Virus record (IMG/VR): IMGVR_UViG_3300043773_000282
Coordinates: 1 to 21,544 of that record
Source of the DNA: a virus
Length of the DNA: 21,544 nucleotides
Strand: one strand, 5' to 3'
Shown here: positions 15,501 to 21,544 of the stretch, piece by piece
Position numbering within the stretch: the stretch's first letter is position 1
Layout of the letters: every line of letters begins with the position of its first letter
Translations under genes and position numbers: made by a program
The notes under the pieces: generated by a model
The model's input: only the letters and a program-made list of their open reading frames with translations
Told to the model about the DNA's origin: nothing
Databases searched by the model: none

Positions 15501-16283
15501 TTATACGATCTTTCTAGATGCTGTAGACACGGTTGCAGTTACGCCTGCCGCCTTAAGACCAATACGCTTACCTAAGCCATTTCTCTGTGCCCATGCATTG
15601 AAGGCAGCAGGATCTTTGCTATAGTCAGGTATCTGATCAGGAGGTGCGCCAGCGAACTGACTTTGACCTGGCCTCAATCCAGAACCGCTTGACAGACTAT
15701 TTTGCTTGAGTAACTTAGGGTTACCTTGAGCAACTTCTTCTACCAAGCCTTTTAGACTTAATGGATTACCGTCCATACCATATCGTTCTTGACCCTTCTG
15801 ATTGATGATTGCATAACTGCCATCACGCTTGAACTGTAGATTACTCTTGATTTTTTGCAATGCATAATCTTGTAAATCATTATCGAATCTATCGCCCATG
15901 TTGCGTAATATCTCAGTATCCAATTCTTTCATACGCAATGCTCTGTCTTTTTGAGCAAGGTCGCGCTGAAGTCTCATGAACTGATCTCTTAAATCGGTAC
16001 TGTCATCACCTACATCACGCCCTATGCGTGAGTTGTCAGTAGGTTCTGACTCCATTGGCTGTGCGTTGCCACCGCGTTGTTGACTTGAAGTACGTGCCAC
16101 ATATGCTAATGCTGCCTCTACGCTTTCAAAGTTTTGACCGCTTGCTTGTGACAATGCGTTCAAAATAGAATTTGTAGTGCTTTTGCGAATAACACCTGGG
16201 TTTACTTTTCCATCACCAGCATCATTTGTAACCTGTTCTGCATCAGGGGCACTAACGGAGCCATCGAGTTGATTTTCTAACAT
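15501..16283 (-). CDS. Capsid scaffolding protein
   Basis: A 260-residue, charged, Gln/Asp-rich protein between portal and capsid genes, the standard place for a scaffold, which directs prohead assembly and leaves before DNA enters. Residues 1-95 are disordered and acidic (DAEQVTNDAGDG, ESEPTDNSRIGRDVGDD), about 97-130 form a coiled coil (RDQFMRLQRDLAQKDRALRM), and the tail (195-260) is Pro/Gly/Ala-rich and ends in basic residues (GLGKRIGLKAAG, ASRKIV), as needed to bind the inside of the capsid. An AAGGAA ribosome site precedes the start. No serine protease motif is visible. Confidence 0.75.
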   Translation of the reverse strand: MLENQLDGSVSAPDAEQVTNDAGDGKVNPGVIRKSTTNSILNALSQASGQNFESVEAALAYVARTSSQQRGGNAQPMESEPTDNSRIGRDVGDDSTDLRDQFMRLQRDLAQKDRALRMKELDTEILRNMGDRFDNDLQDYALQKIKSNLQFKRDGSYAIINQKGQERYGMDGNPLSLKGLVEEVAQGNPKLLKQNSLSSGSGLRPGQSQFAGAPPDQIPDYSKDPAAFNAWAQRNGLGKRIGLKAAGVTATVSTASRKIV

Positions 16284-16329
16284 TTAATTTTTCCTTTTGT
16301 GTTATATCGTAACAAACGAATTTAATTTA

Positions 16330-17940
16330 TTATCTACCTGTGTTGATACCTTGCAATTGTGTTGCAATCGCTTGGTTTGTATAATAACTCTGTCCGGTAT
16401 ATGTAACAGGTGTACCTATACCTACATCATTATATCCTACGCCATAATCTCCTGCGCTATCATACTCAGTATCATCACCATACATTGGTTCGGTCTCACC
16501 GAACTCTTCTGGTGTACTGATCTGATCACCGAGATCACGGCTCAATACTTGTTCATTGTCTTGTGTCATCAAGTCTTTGACTTGCTGATCTTGTATAGTC
16601 TCAATATAAGCCTGCTCATACTGCGGGATCTTTTCAGCAGGTGCGAGCATACCAATGATTTCTTTAGTGATGAGACTATCAATGATAGGATTATTCTGCA
16701 CCATGGCTTTAGCCTGACCCATGAGGGCTAATCTATAGTTTGTGTCATGTGCTTCATAATCTGTGTTGTAATGTACTTCACCTGCCCAACGCATTCCCAT
16801 GAATCGTGCGGCATAAGTGAATATCAATTCTTCTGTGACTTCCATCAAGCGGGCTTTGCTCTTTGCGAGTCTATGTAATGTTTTTCGTTCCTCGATGATG
16901 GCGACGCCACTTGCGATTTGATTCTTTGTGTTACGCAAGCCACCTAGGCCAGTCAATGCTTCGATCTGCTCAAGTATCTCACGCTGTCTACTTGTGACTT
17001 TATCAACATCACCTGTATCGACAGGAATAGATTCTACTTGACCTTGACTTGCGCGAACTATCGCACCTGCGTGTACAGGAATGCTTACGCCTTTATCTGC
17101 ACGAATGATAGTCTTTGCGAACTGTATTGATGTGTATGCTTCACATTCTAATTTATAATGTTCACGTTGTGCGTCACTTGCGCTATCGATATCACTAACG
17201 CCTAGGTCCATTGTTCTTGGATCTCTGCGACCATATGCTATGAAGCCAGGTATGCTCATGCCTGCAGGATAAGTACCAGTACCTATCTCTTCTACATCAT
17301 TCTTGCTGACATTTTTACCTACACGGTAGTTCTTCCAATAACTTGGATATTCGTCAGTACCAAGATGATAGCACTTTAAATAATAATTGTCTTTGTCTTC
17401 TGCTTCTAATATTTTGACATGCTTGACCATTGGCTTGCCACCGAACCATTCCCATTCCCAATTCCATACATTGAGTGGATTGACTGCGACAACATAAGGT
17501 CTACCAAGATTGCCTTCATCTTGTTTAGGCATATCTACAAAGACCCAGCAATATCCATAGATGCTAGTGAGGTCACCTACTTGTTCCATGAAACTATCCA
17601 TTGATCTGTTTTGTAGATCACTATCAAGCAACATCAGTTGTGCCCACTCTGTGTTATCAGGATTGATATACTGACCTGCTGGTGTGCAGAACTTTAATTC
17701 ACGTTTGATGCCTGGCTCAAACAATACATCGTTGATAGTGTCAACGATATAACGGCAGATAGGTTGTGCGACTGTATTGTTTACTAGATCGATATAAAGA
17801 TTGCTATCTTCGCTTGGTCTTTTCTTGCGCACATAAGTCTTAAATATCTGTCCTCCTAGATATGCATATTGGTATGCTAACATCTGTTCATAGACAGCGT
17901 TGTATATAGGACTCTTATGAGTTAATTCATGTACATTCAT
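16330..17940 (-). CDS. Portal protein
   Basis: A 536-residue protein upstream of the scaffold and downstream of terminase, matching portals in size and place. Portals form the dodecameric ring through which DNA is packaged and ejected. Visible support: helical N-terminus (MNVHELTHKSPIYNAVYEQM), wing-like region with SIYGYCWVFVDMPKQDEG and VAVNPLNVWNWEWEWFGG, then the stem/crown helices including SRQREILEQIEALTGLGG, NQIASGVAIIEERKTLHRLA and KARLMEVTEELIFTYAARFM, typical of the SPP1 gp6/DUF4055-like group. The last 80 residues are acidic and Tyr/Gly-rich and probably disordered. The ribosome site is weak (GGAAAAAAAT), and the gap from the previous stop is 18 bases. Confidence 0.85.
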   Translation of the reverse strand: MNVHELTHKSPIYNAVYEQMLAYQYAYLGGQIFKTYVRKKRPSEDSNLYIDLVNNTVAQPICRYIVDTINDVLFEPGIKRELKFCTPAGQYINPDNTEWAQLMLLDSDLQNRSMDSFMEQVGDLTSIYGYCWVFVDMPKQDEGNLGRPYVVAVNPLNVWNWEWEWFGGKPMVKHVKILEAEDKDNYYLKCYHLGTDEYPSYWKNYRVGKNVSKNDVEEIGTGTYPAGMSIPGFIAYGRRDPRTMDLGVSDIDSASDAQREHYKLECEAYTSIQFAKTIIRADKGVSIPVHAGAIVRASQGQVESIPVDTGDVDKVTSRQREILEQIEALTGLGGLRNTKNQIASGVAIIEERKTLHRLAKSKARLMEVTEELIFTYAARFMGMRWAGEVHYNTDYEAHDTNYRLALMGQAKAMVQNNPIIDSLITKEIIGMLAPAEKIPQYEQAYIETIQDQQVKDLMTQDNEQVLSRDLGDQISTPEEFGETEPMYGDDTEYDSAGDYGVGYNDVGIGTPVTYTGQSYYTNQAIATQLQGINTGR

Positions 17941-17958
17941 ATTTTTTTCCGTTGACGA

Positions 17959-18282
17959 TTATTCGTTGTCGTCAAGATATTCGTAATAATCGCCACCGAA
18001 CTTTTCGTCGAACTTTTCGTCAAGATATTCTTCTTGCTCCATGGCAGCATATTCTTCTGGATCCATGTCCATCACATCTTCTGTCTCTTGAGTATAGACG
18101 CTATATTCGTCTAGTGCTTTCATGACTTCTGGAAACTCACCGAATGCACGATCAATATCTTGCGCACTGTGTCCCATGTCGGTAAGATATCTCACGACAT
18201 CTTTTGCAAGATCATAATGATCATCTTGTGGTATGTAAAATTTTGAGATTGCATACATCTCGACCATCATATCAAAGTCCAT
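17959..18282 (-). CDS. Acidic hypothetical protein
   Basis: A 107-residue protein I do not recognise. The first 60 residues look helical (MDFDMMVEMYAISKFYIPQD, VVRYLTDMGHSAQDIDRAF); the rest is extremely acidic and Tyr-rich (EDVMDMDPEEYAAMEQEEYL, DYYEYLDDNE) with an internal DEKFDEKF repeat. AGGTGA precedes the ATG. It sits between the terminase/HNH block and the portal. Strongly acidic small phage proteins are often DNA mimics or assembly factors; neither is shown here. The acidic tail contains short tandem DNA repeats (gaacttttcgtc twice near 17998-18021), so its length may vary between strains. Confidence 0.7.
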   Translation of the reverse strand: MDFDMMVEMYAISKFYIPQDDHYDLAKDVVRYLTDMGHSAQDIDRAFGEFPEVMKALDEYSVYTQETEDVMDMDPEEYAAMEQEEYLDEKFDEKFGGDYYEYLDDNE

Positions 18283-18302
18283 ATTGTCACCTATACTAGT
18301 AT

Positions 18303-18797
18303 CTATTATTTATACACGTTTGTTTAAATATTTACTGTATTCATTAAGCATGCCTGGATAACAATGCTTATGTTTACGGCTGAACCATGTCACATGATCT
18401 GTTCTATTACAATGTAAGCAAGTCATGTATGGGTCTTTTGGCTTGTTGAAGTTCTTACCATATTTCTTTTCTAATCTATGTCTGCGATCTAATGGGCTAC
18501 CATATACAAGATGATCAGGGTTCACGCAATTTTTTGTCAAACATGTATGTTGCACTTCATGATTTTCTAAATCTAAACCTTTTTCTTTACCGGCGACTCT
18601 ATGAACTGTCATCATCTTAGGTACACCGTCGTTTCCACGTATCATGCCGTAACCGGCGTTATTCACTGGTCCAGTCCATAACCAGCATTTACTTTTATCT
18701 TTTGGTATATCGACACGCTTCATCATGCGTTCATATGCGCTTGTGGTTTTTGATTTCTTGCGTGGTTTTTTCGTTTTCGTAAACATACTATTATTTA
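18303..18797 (-). mobile_element. Putative HNH endonuclease insertion bounded by a 10-base direct repeat
   Basis: CTATTATTTA occurs at 18303-18312 and again at 18788-18797. On the coding strand this is TAAATAATAG; one copy begins with the terminase stop codon and the other with the HNH stop codon. Removing one copy plus the HNH gene would leave terminase followed cleanly by the leader of the acidic protein gene. That is what an insertion of a free-standing endonuclease cassette would look like. The repeat is short and AT-rich, so chance is not excluded. Confidence 0.45.
18310..18786 (-). CDS. HNH endonuclease (probable free-standing homing type)
   Basis: A 158-residue protein with the HNH_3 layout. 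N-terminal basic tail (KKPRKKSKTT); CWLWTGPVNNAGYG at 34-47; a VHR with His62; and the catalytic/zinc block EVQHTCLTKNCVNPDHLVYG at 77-96 with His80, Cys82, Cys87 and His92. A second zinc-binding-like group follows near the C-terminus (Cys123, Cys126, His139/141, Cys142). It nicks or cuts DNA. HNH proteins beside terminase genes are either packaging partners (HK97 gp74 type) or homing endonucleases; the missing ribosome site, start-codon hairpin and flanking repeat favour the second. It starts eight bases after the terminase stop. Confidence 0.85.
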   Translation of the reverse strand: MFTKTKKPRKKSKTTSAYERMMKRVDIPKDKSKCWLWTGPVNNAGYGMIRGNDGVPKMMTVHRVAGKEKGLDLENHEVQHTCLTKNCVNPDHLVYGSPLDRRHRLEKKYGKNFNKPKDPYMTCLHCNRTDHVTWFSRKHKHCYPGMLNEYSKYLNKRV

Positions 18798-18805
18798 GTA
18801 TGTTT
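18781..18805 (-). promoter_or_regulatory. Hairpin covering the HNH start codon and terminase stop
   Basis: AAACATACTA and TAGTATGTTT are perfect 10-base inverted arms around a five-base AATAA loop on the minus strand. The HNH ATG lies inside the downstream arm and no GG-rich ribosome site exists in the 20 bases before it. In unfolded form the start has little to recommend it; folded, it is masked. Ribosomes finishing terminase at TAA in the loop would melt the stem, allowing coupled but low translation. It lacks a T-run, so it is not a good terminator. Confidence 0.65.
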
Positions 18806-20231
18806 GATAATCTTCATTTATTTCGTCACCATTCATGATGTCTTCCCAACTTGGTCCACCAGGATACAATGGACTCTCAGGTTTATATTTGTTCGCAGGA
18901 TCACTCATACGTGCATAGCGTGGATCCATGCCTATGTATTCTTTCAATGTTTGTTCATGTTGTATAGGGAACAAATGATGTATGCCATAACGCAAGCAAT
19001 CACCTAATCCGTCTATGTGTGCATACTTCTGTTCAGTATACTTGACTAAACGCTTGCGACTACCATCTTCGAAATGATACGTGGTCAATGCTTCTATCAA
19101 TAGTTTATCGTCTTTCTTGATACGCAATCTGTCTGCATTGATGAATCCATTCACAGTATTATCTGTATCTGAGATCAATGGATTGCTCTTGCGACCATTC
19201 ACTATCTGGAAGCCATATTTCTCAAGTATGATACGATCTGTGACACCGAATGGGCTAGTTGTGTCACGATTGACTTGAGTACCACTCATGTCGATGATAC
19301 TATAAAGTCTGCGTTTTGGAAAGTCTTGACGTATCGCATCAGCGATTCCTTCTGTGCTACAATCTTTGATTGCATAACTCTTCAACACTTCTAATCGTGC
19401 TGTAGGCAAACCTTCATCGATCACTTGTGCAACTATTGCCGTCATCACCCTTTTATTAAAATCATGAAAGGTGTATAAGTCAGTACGTCTATCTAGTATG
19501 TCATCCACTGTGTGTTTGTGTATATCGAATGAATAATAAAACTGATCAGCCACGCTCTCCCAGGAGCATAGATAATCTTGCGCAAACTTTAGTGGACTGA
19601 GTATGCGTTTCTGTTCATCGATGTAATCACGATTACCACTGCGCATCTGCTCATAGTTATAGTGCCGTACGATATACTTTTCAGGCCTTTCAAGAGCCAT
19701 CTTGAATAGGTCGTACAGTGGTCCAGTGCCATTGGGTGTACTTATCACGATCAGTCTACCTTGACTGTCGGGTGTACCCACACTAGGACGCAAACGATTT
19801 GTGATCTCTTGCAATGTATCACTTGTATACAATGATGCTTCGTCAGCGATCCATATGCCAACGTTTAGACCACGTAAGTTTTCACGCTGTTCTGCACTTT
19901 TACAGCGTATGAAAATACCGTTAGGAAACTTTATAGTTAACTCACTGTTATTGATATCGATACCATCACGCAAATTAAAATGATTGATGCACGATTTCTT
20001 TAATGGTTCCCATATGAGGGACTTGATCATGGCACCTGTGGGTGCTGAATATATTATATCTTTATTTTTGTGATAGCGAACGTCAGTAGCGAATATAGGT
20101 AATGCTATGCTGGCTAAGAATGTCTTGCCGCTACCAACAGGCACGATATGTATGCAATGCTTGTCACTATCAAGCATGTCACGGAGCAATGTTGCTTGCT
20201 CACCATATAGATCAATCTCTATTTTTTGCAT
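18795..20231 (-). CDS. terL: Terminase large subunit
   Basis: The 478-residue DNA packaging motor, combining ATPase and nuclease. ATPase: Walker A HIVPVGSGKT (28-37, Lys36), Walker B VGIWIADEAS (124-133, Asp130 and Glu131), coupling motif VISTPNGTG (162-170). Nuclease: acidic residues in FHDFNK (Asp257), YSIIDMSG (Asp314) and HIDGLGDCLRY (Asp407, Asp411), the typical RNase H-like set. It docks on the portal and cuts DNA. It overlaps the small subunit by 20 bases with no clear ribosome site of its own, so it depends on coupled translation. The C-terminus (PESPLYPGGPSWEDIMNGDE) is a flexible tail. Not every line of the fold is checked, but all key residues are present, so it looks functional. 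Confidence 0.97.
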   Translation of the reverse strand: MQKIEIDLYGEQATLLRDMLDSDKHCIHIVPVGSGKTFLASIALPIFATDVRYHKNKDIIYSAPTGAMIKSLIWEPLKKSCINHFNLRDGIDINNSELTIKFPNGIFIRCKSAEQRENLRGLNVGIWIADEASLYTSDTLQEITNRLRPSVGTPDSQGRLIVISTPNGTGPLYDLFKMALERPEKYIVRHYNYEQMRSGNRDYIDEQKRILSPLKFAQDYLCSWESVADQFYYSFDIHKHTVDDILDRRTDLYTFHDFNKRVMTAIVAQVIDEGLPTARLEVLKSYAIKDCSTEGIADAIRQDFPKRRLYSIIDMSGTQVNRDTTSPFGVTDRIILEKYGFQIVNGRKSNPLISDTDNTVNGFINADRLRIKKDDKLLIEALTTYHFEDGSRKRLVKYTEQKYAHIDGLGDCLRYGIHHLFPIQHEQTLKEYIGMDPRYARMSDPANKYKPESPLYPGGPSWEDIMNGDEINEDYQTY

Positions 20232-20568
20232 CAGTTGTTATTGTTATTGGTATCTGTGACCAATCTGCTAACTCACGCTGTGGAAATACGAACTGTGCAT
20301 TCATGCTCTCGCCATTCGTTGTGACATCAACTTTGTCTGCGACAACTTTAGCAAGTATGGTCTTCTCATAATCACGGACTGCTTGCCAATCATGACGCAA
20401 CATGCTTTCCATGTAATGCTCTGCAAGCAATTGCTCAAAGCGTTTACCTGTCGTGCGTTGTATCTGCTTCAATATCTCTGAGCCGCTGAGTTTCTGTATC
20501 ATGCCCTTCTTGCGTCCCGCTCCCGGTCTCGCTCCGCCACGCTTTGGTTTGTTTTGTTCTTCTGACAT
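20212..20568 (-). CDS. terS: Terminase small subunit (probable)
   Basis: A 118-residue protein directly upstream of and overlapping terL. It begins with the basic Gly/Arg stretch KPKRGGARPGAGRKKG, very common at the start of phage terminase small subunits and related DNA-binding proteins, followed by helices (SEILKQIQRTTGKRFEQLLA, HYMESMLRHDWQAVRDYEK) and a beta end (QFVFPQRELADWSQIPITIT) that could bind the large subunit. Small subunits recognise the packaging site as rings. GGGAG lies before the ATG. Sequence support is moderate, gene order is strong. Confidence 0.8.
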   Translation of the reverse strand: MSEEQNKPKRGGARPGAGRKKGMIQKLSGSEILKQIQRTTGKRFEQLLAEHYMESMLRHDWQAVRDYEKTILAKVVADKVDVTTNGESMNAQFVFPQRELADWSQIPITITTDAKNRD

Positions 20569-20582
20569 TTATTTTGCTCCCA

Positions 20583-20798
20583 TCACTCTTTGTTAAGTTT
20601 AGTGGCACTGAATCTACCACAACATGCACTAGTGAGTTCATATCCATGCGTTTGTAATCTGTCACTGATTGCTTGTCTAAGTTCATTGAATTGTTCCTTT
20701 GTCATGAATGGCATATATTTTAGATTGCGCACTTTGAGAAGTATCTGATGCTGATCCATATTATTGACACGCTGTATTTCTTCAACATTATCGTACAT
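20583..20798 (-). CDS. Small hypothetical protein, 71 residues
   Basis: A 71-residue, helical protein (MYDNVEEIQRVNNMDQHQIL, with KEQFNELRQAISDRLQTHGY) with a Cys-Cys pair in ACCGRFSATKLNKE near the C-terminus. I do not recognise a family. Its ATG overlaps the preceding stop by one base and it ends 14 bases before the small terminase start, so it belongs to the packaging operon. A longer alternative frame (20444-20686) crosses it and terS, but has no ribosome site and odd composition, so I prefer this one. Confidence 0.65.
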   Translation of the reverse strand: MYDNVEEIQRVNNMDQHQILLKVRNLKYMPFMTKEQFNELRQAISDRLQTHGYELTSACCGRFSATKLNKE

Positions 20799-21100
20799 CA
20801 GATGACTCCTTCATCCTTAAGTATCTTCATTGCCCACGTCAAGCCAGCAGGTCCGCCCCACATTAGATATGCTTGTGTACCTTTGGTATTTTCGCCTGGC
20901 TTATAATAGACTCTTGCTCTGCTCAAGAATTGATATGTGCGCATGACAGTATCAAGGCTAACGTTCTCACGCTTTGCAAATTGATTAGCACGTTGTAAGC
21001 CAACACTAGTACCGCCTTTATTGCTGGGTGTGCTTTCGTCACGCATTTTTAGTCCACGCTTGGCATTGTTTGCCATGGTCTCTGTTGGCTTATAACTCAT
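20798..21100 (-). CDS. Small phage protein with a conserved GGxAGxxWA motif
   Basis: A 100-residue basic protein. It has a pattern that recurs in small phage proteins: MANNAKRGLKMR at 9-20, then GGTSVGLQRANQFAKRENVS and a helix (DTVMRTYQFLSRARVYYKPG), ending in KGTQAYLMWGGPAGLTWAMK. I know this pattern from phage genomes ('...vGraRA.qla..e.vS..tv.rm..ff.R....y.pg..kgtqayl.WGGdaG..Wa') but no function with confidence. It overlaps the 49-residue gene by four bases (ATGA) and precedes terS by one small gene, so a structural or packaging role is plausible. Confidence 0.75.
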   Translation of the reverse strand: MSYKPTETMANNAKRGLKMRDESTPSNKGGTSVGLQRANQFAKRENVSLDTVMRTYQFLSRARVYYKPGENTKGTQAYLMWGGPAGLTWAMKILKDEGVI

Positions 21101-21246
21101 TTTTTCTTTACAGGCGTACAGACATCACGACCATTCACTGTGCCTTGATATCTGTAACCACTCCAACATGCTTTTGCATCAGCACCAACTTTCTTGCCTT
21201 GCTGATTTGTCTGTGGTAATTTTACAGGTTTAGTTGTGTTTTTCAT
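21097..21246 (-). CDS. Small hypothetical protein, 49 residues
   Basis: A 49-residue basic protein (MKNTTKPVKLPQTNQQ, with ACWSGYRYQGTVNGRDVC) that ends VKKK. Two Cys residues 16 apart flank a GYRYQGTVNGRD stretch, which could form a small disulphide or zinc-stabilised beta hairpin. It is supported by a GAGG ribosome site partly made of the previous gene's stop codon, a coding frame that closes exactly with ATGA overlap onto the next gene, and lack of other frames there. I do not recognise a family. Confidence 0.6.
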   Translation of the reverse strand: MKNTTKPVKLPQTNQQGKKVGADAKACWSGYRYQGTVNGRDVCTPVKKK

Positions 21247-21254
21247 ATTCTACC

Positions 21255-21326
21255 TCACTTCTTTGGTGGTTTAGGTCTTTTGTTTTTCGCAGTTCTCATA
21301 CCGCGTGTTGGTAATGGTTGTCTCAT
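21255..21326 (-). CDS. Tiny basic peptide, 23 residues
   Basis: An ATG at 21326 has a perfect AAGGAG six bases upstream. The product MRQPLPTRGMRTAKNKRPKP followed by PKK has nine Lys/Arg and five Pro in 23 residues. Its stop TGA (21257-21255) overlaps the ribosome site of the next gene. It is either a real small nucleic-acid-binding peptide or a leader that couples translation of the 49-residue gene; the Shine-Dalgarno is as good as any in the window. Confidence 0.5.
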   Translation of the reverse strand: MRQPLPTRGMRTAKNKRPKPPKK

Positions 21327-21339
21327 GTTATTCTCCTTG

Positions 21340-21544
21340 TTAAACATAAATTTTCTCCCAATCTTCTGGATTGTCTGTTGGATCAAGACCATCATACAAT
21401 GTCTTGTCAGTGGTGTCTAGTTTGTTTTTAAACTTCAATGTACCGAACACGCTCAATATCTTTTGGTTGTTCTGTTTCCATTGTTCTACAATCTCATCAT
21501 AGCGATCACTGCCAAGTATAAGTTTCAATTGCGTCTTGCAATCT
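21340..21544 (-). CDS. Hypothetical protein, C-terminal part (start outside window)
   Basis: The frame is open to the right edge of the window, so the gene begins beyond 21544. The visible part is DCKTQLKLILGSDRYDEIVE, followed by EQWKQNNQKILSVFGTLKFK overlapping in sense, and the end DPTDNPEDWEKIYV. A TTG at 21528 is a possible internal start but has no ribosome site, so a longer protein is more likely. I do not recognise it. The 23-residue peptide follows 13 bases later. Confidence 0.6.
   Translation of the reverse strand, partial: DCKTQLKLILGSDRYDEIVEQWKQNNQKILSVFGTLKFKNKLDTTDKTLYDGLDPTDNPEDWEKIYV

Noticed and set aside
18289-18300. Palindrome ATACTAGTAT before the acidic gene as an operator
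   Set aside because: Only ten bases, AT-rich, and partly explained by similarity to the hairpin at the other HNH edge; no second copy positioned like an operator.
18302-18314. TATAAATA on the minus strand, identical to the T4 late promoter consensus
   Set aside because: It falls across the HNH stop codon in AT-rich DNA, and there is no sign in this window of T4-type late transcription factors; a single octamer is weak evidence.
20444-20686. 80-residue minus-strand frame crossing two small genes
   Set aside because: It overlaps both the 71-residue gene and terS in another frame, without a ribosome site, while the two chosen frames have coupled starts.
1-21544. A defence, anti-defence or toxin-antitoxin system
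   Set aside because: Every gene with a recognisable pattern is packaging, head, tail or fibre; the unknown small genes are coupled to these and show no toxin, nuclease (other than HNH) or antitoxin motifs.

Overview
The window is the late structural module of a tailed bacteriophage (Caudoviricetes) with siphovirus-type architecture. Every gene I can support is on the minus strand, so transcription runs from position 21544 towards position 1. Genes are tightly packed: many overlap by 1 to 20 bases (ATGA or TGATG type) and no gene-free stretch exceeds about 65 bases. I see no tRNA, integrase, lysis, replication or defence gene. The sequence is AT-rich. Accessory domains in the hub and fibre-region proteins resemble ones I associate with marine phages, so an aquatic host is a reasonable but unproven guess.

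Layout in transcription order. 21544-20583: a partial gene and four small proteins, one of them a 23-residue basic peptide and another a 49-residue protein, both with clear ribosome binding sites. 20568-18795: small and large terminase subunits (DNA packaging motor). 18805-18303: an HNH endonuclease gene that looks like an inserted cassette, with a short direct repeat at both ends and its start codon buried in a hairpin. 18282-14405: an acidic small protein, portal, scaffold and major capsid protein; no prohead protease is seen. 14378-13429: head-tail connector and probable tail terminator. 13402-12824: major tail (tube) protein followed by an intrinsic terminator. 12768-9431: a small helical protein, two overlapping tail assembly chaperones with a possible -1 frameshift, an HK97 gp10-like protein and the tape measure protein (745 residues). 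9418-5105: distal tail, hub and a gpJ-like tail-tip protein. 5108-1: fibre and adhesin region with a 1105-residue modular fibre containing YadA-head-like repeats, two likely adaptor proteins, and the start of a collagen-like protein cut by the window edge.

Together these genes package DNA (terminase, portal), build the head (scaffold, capsid), close and join it to the tail (connector, terminator), build a tail of set length (tube, chaperones, tape measure) and equip the tip with host-recognition proteins. The most notable signals are: an apparently mobile HNH cassette with a self-masking start codon; a 27-base translation leader shared exactly by the two most abundant virion proteins; a terminator and an intergenic hairpin, both continuous only as minus-strand RNA because of G-U pairs; a GC-only palindrome inside the AT-rich fibre gene; and decorative domains inserted into the hub and fibre-region proteins. 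I see no complete novel system such as a defence island.
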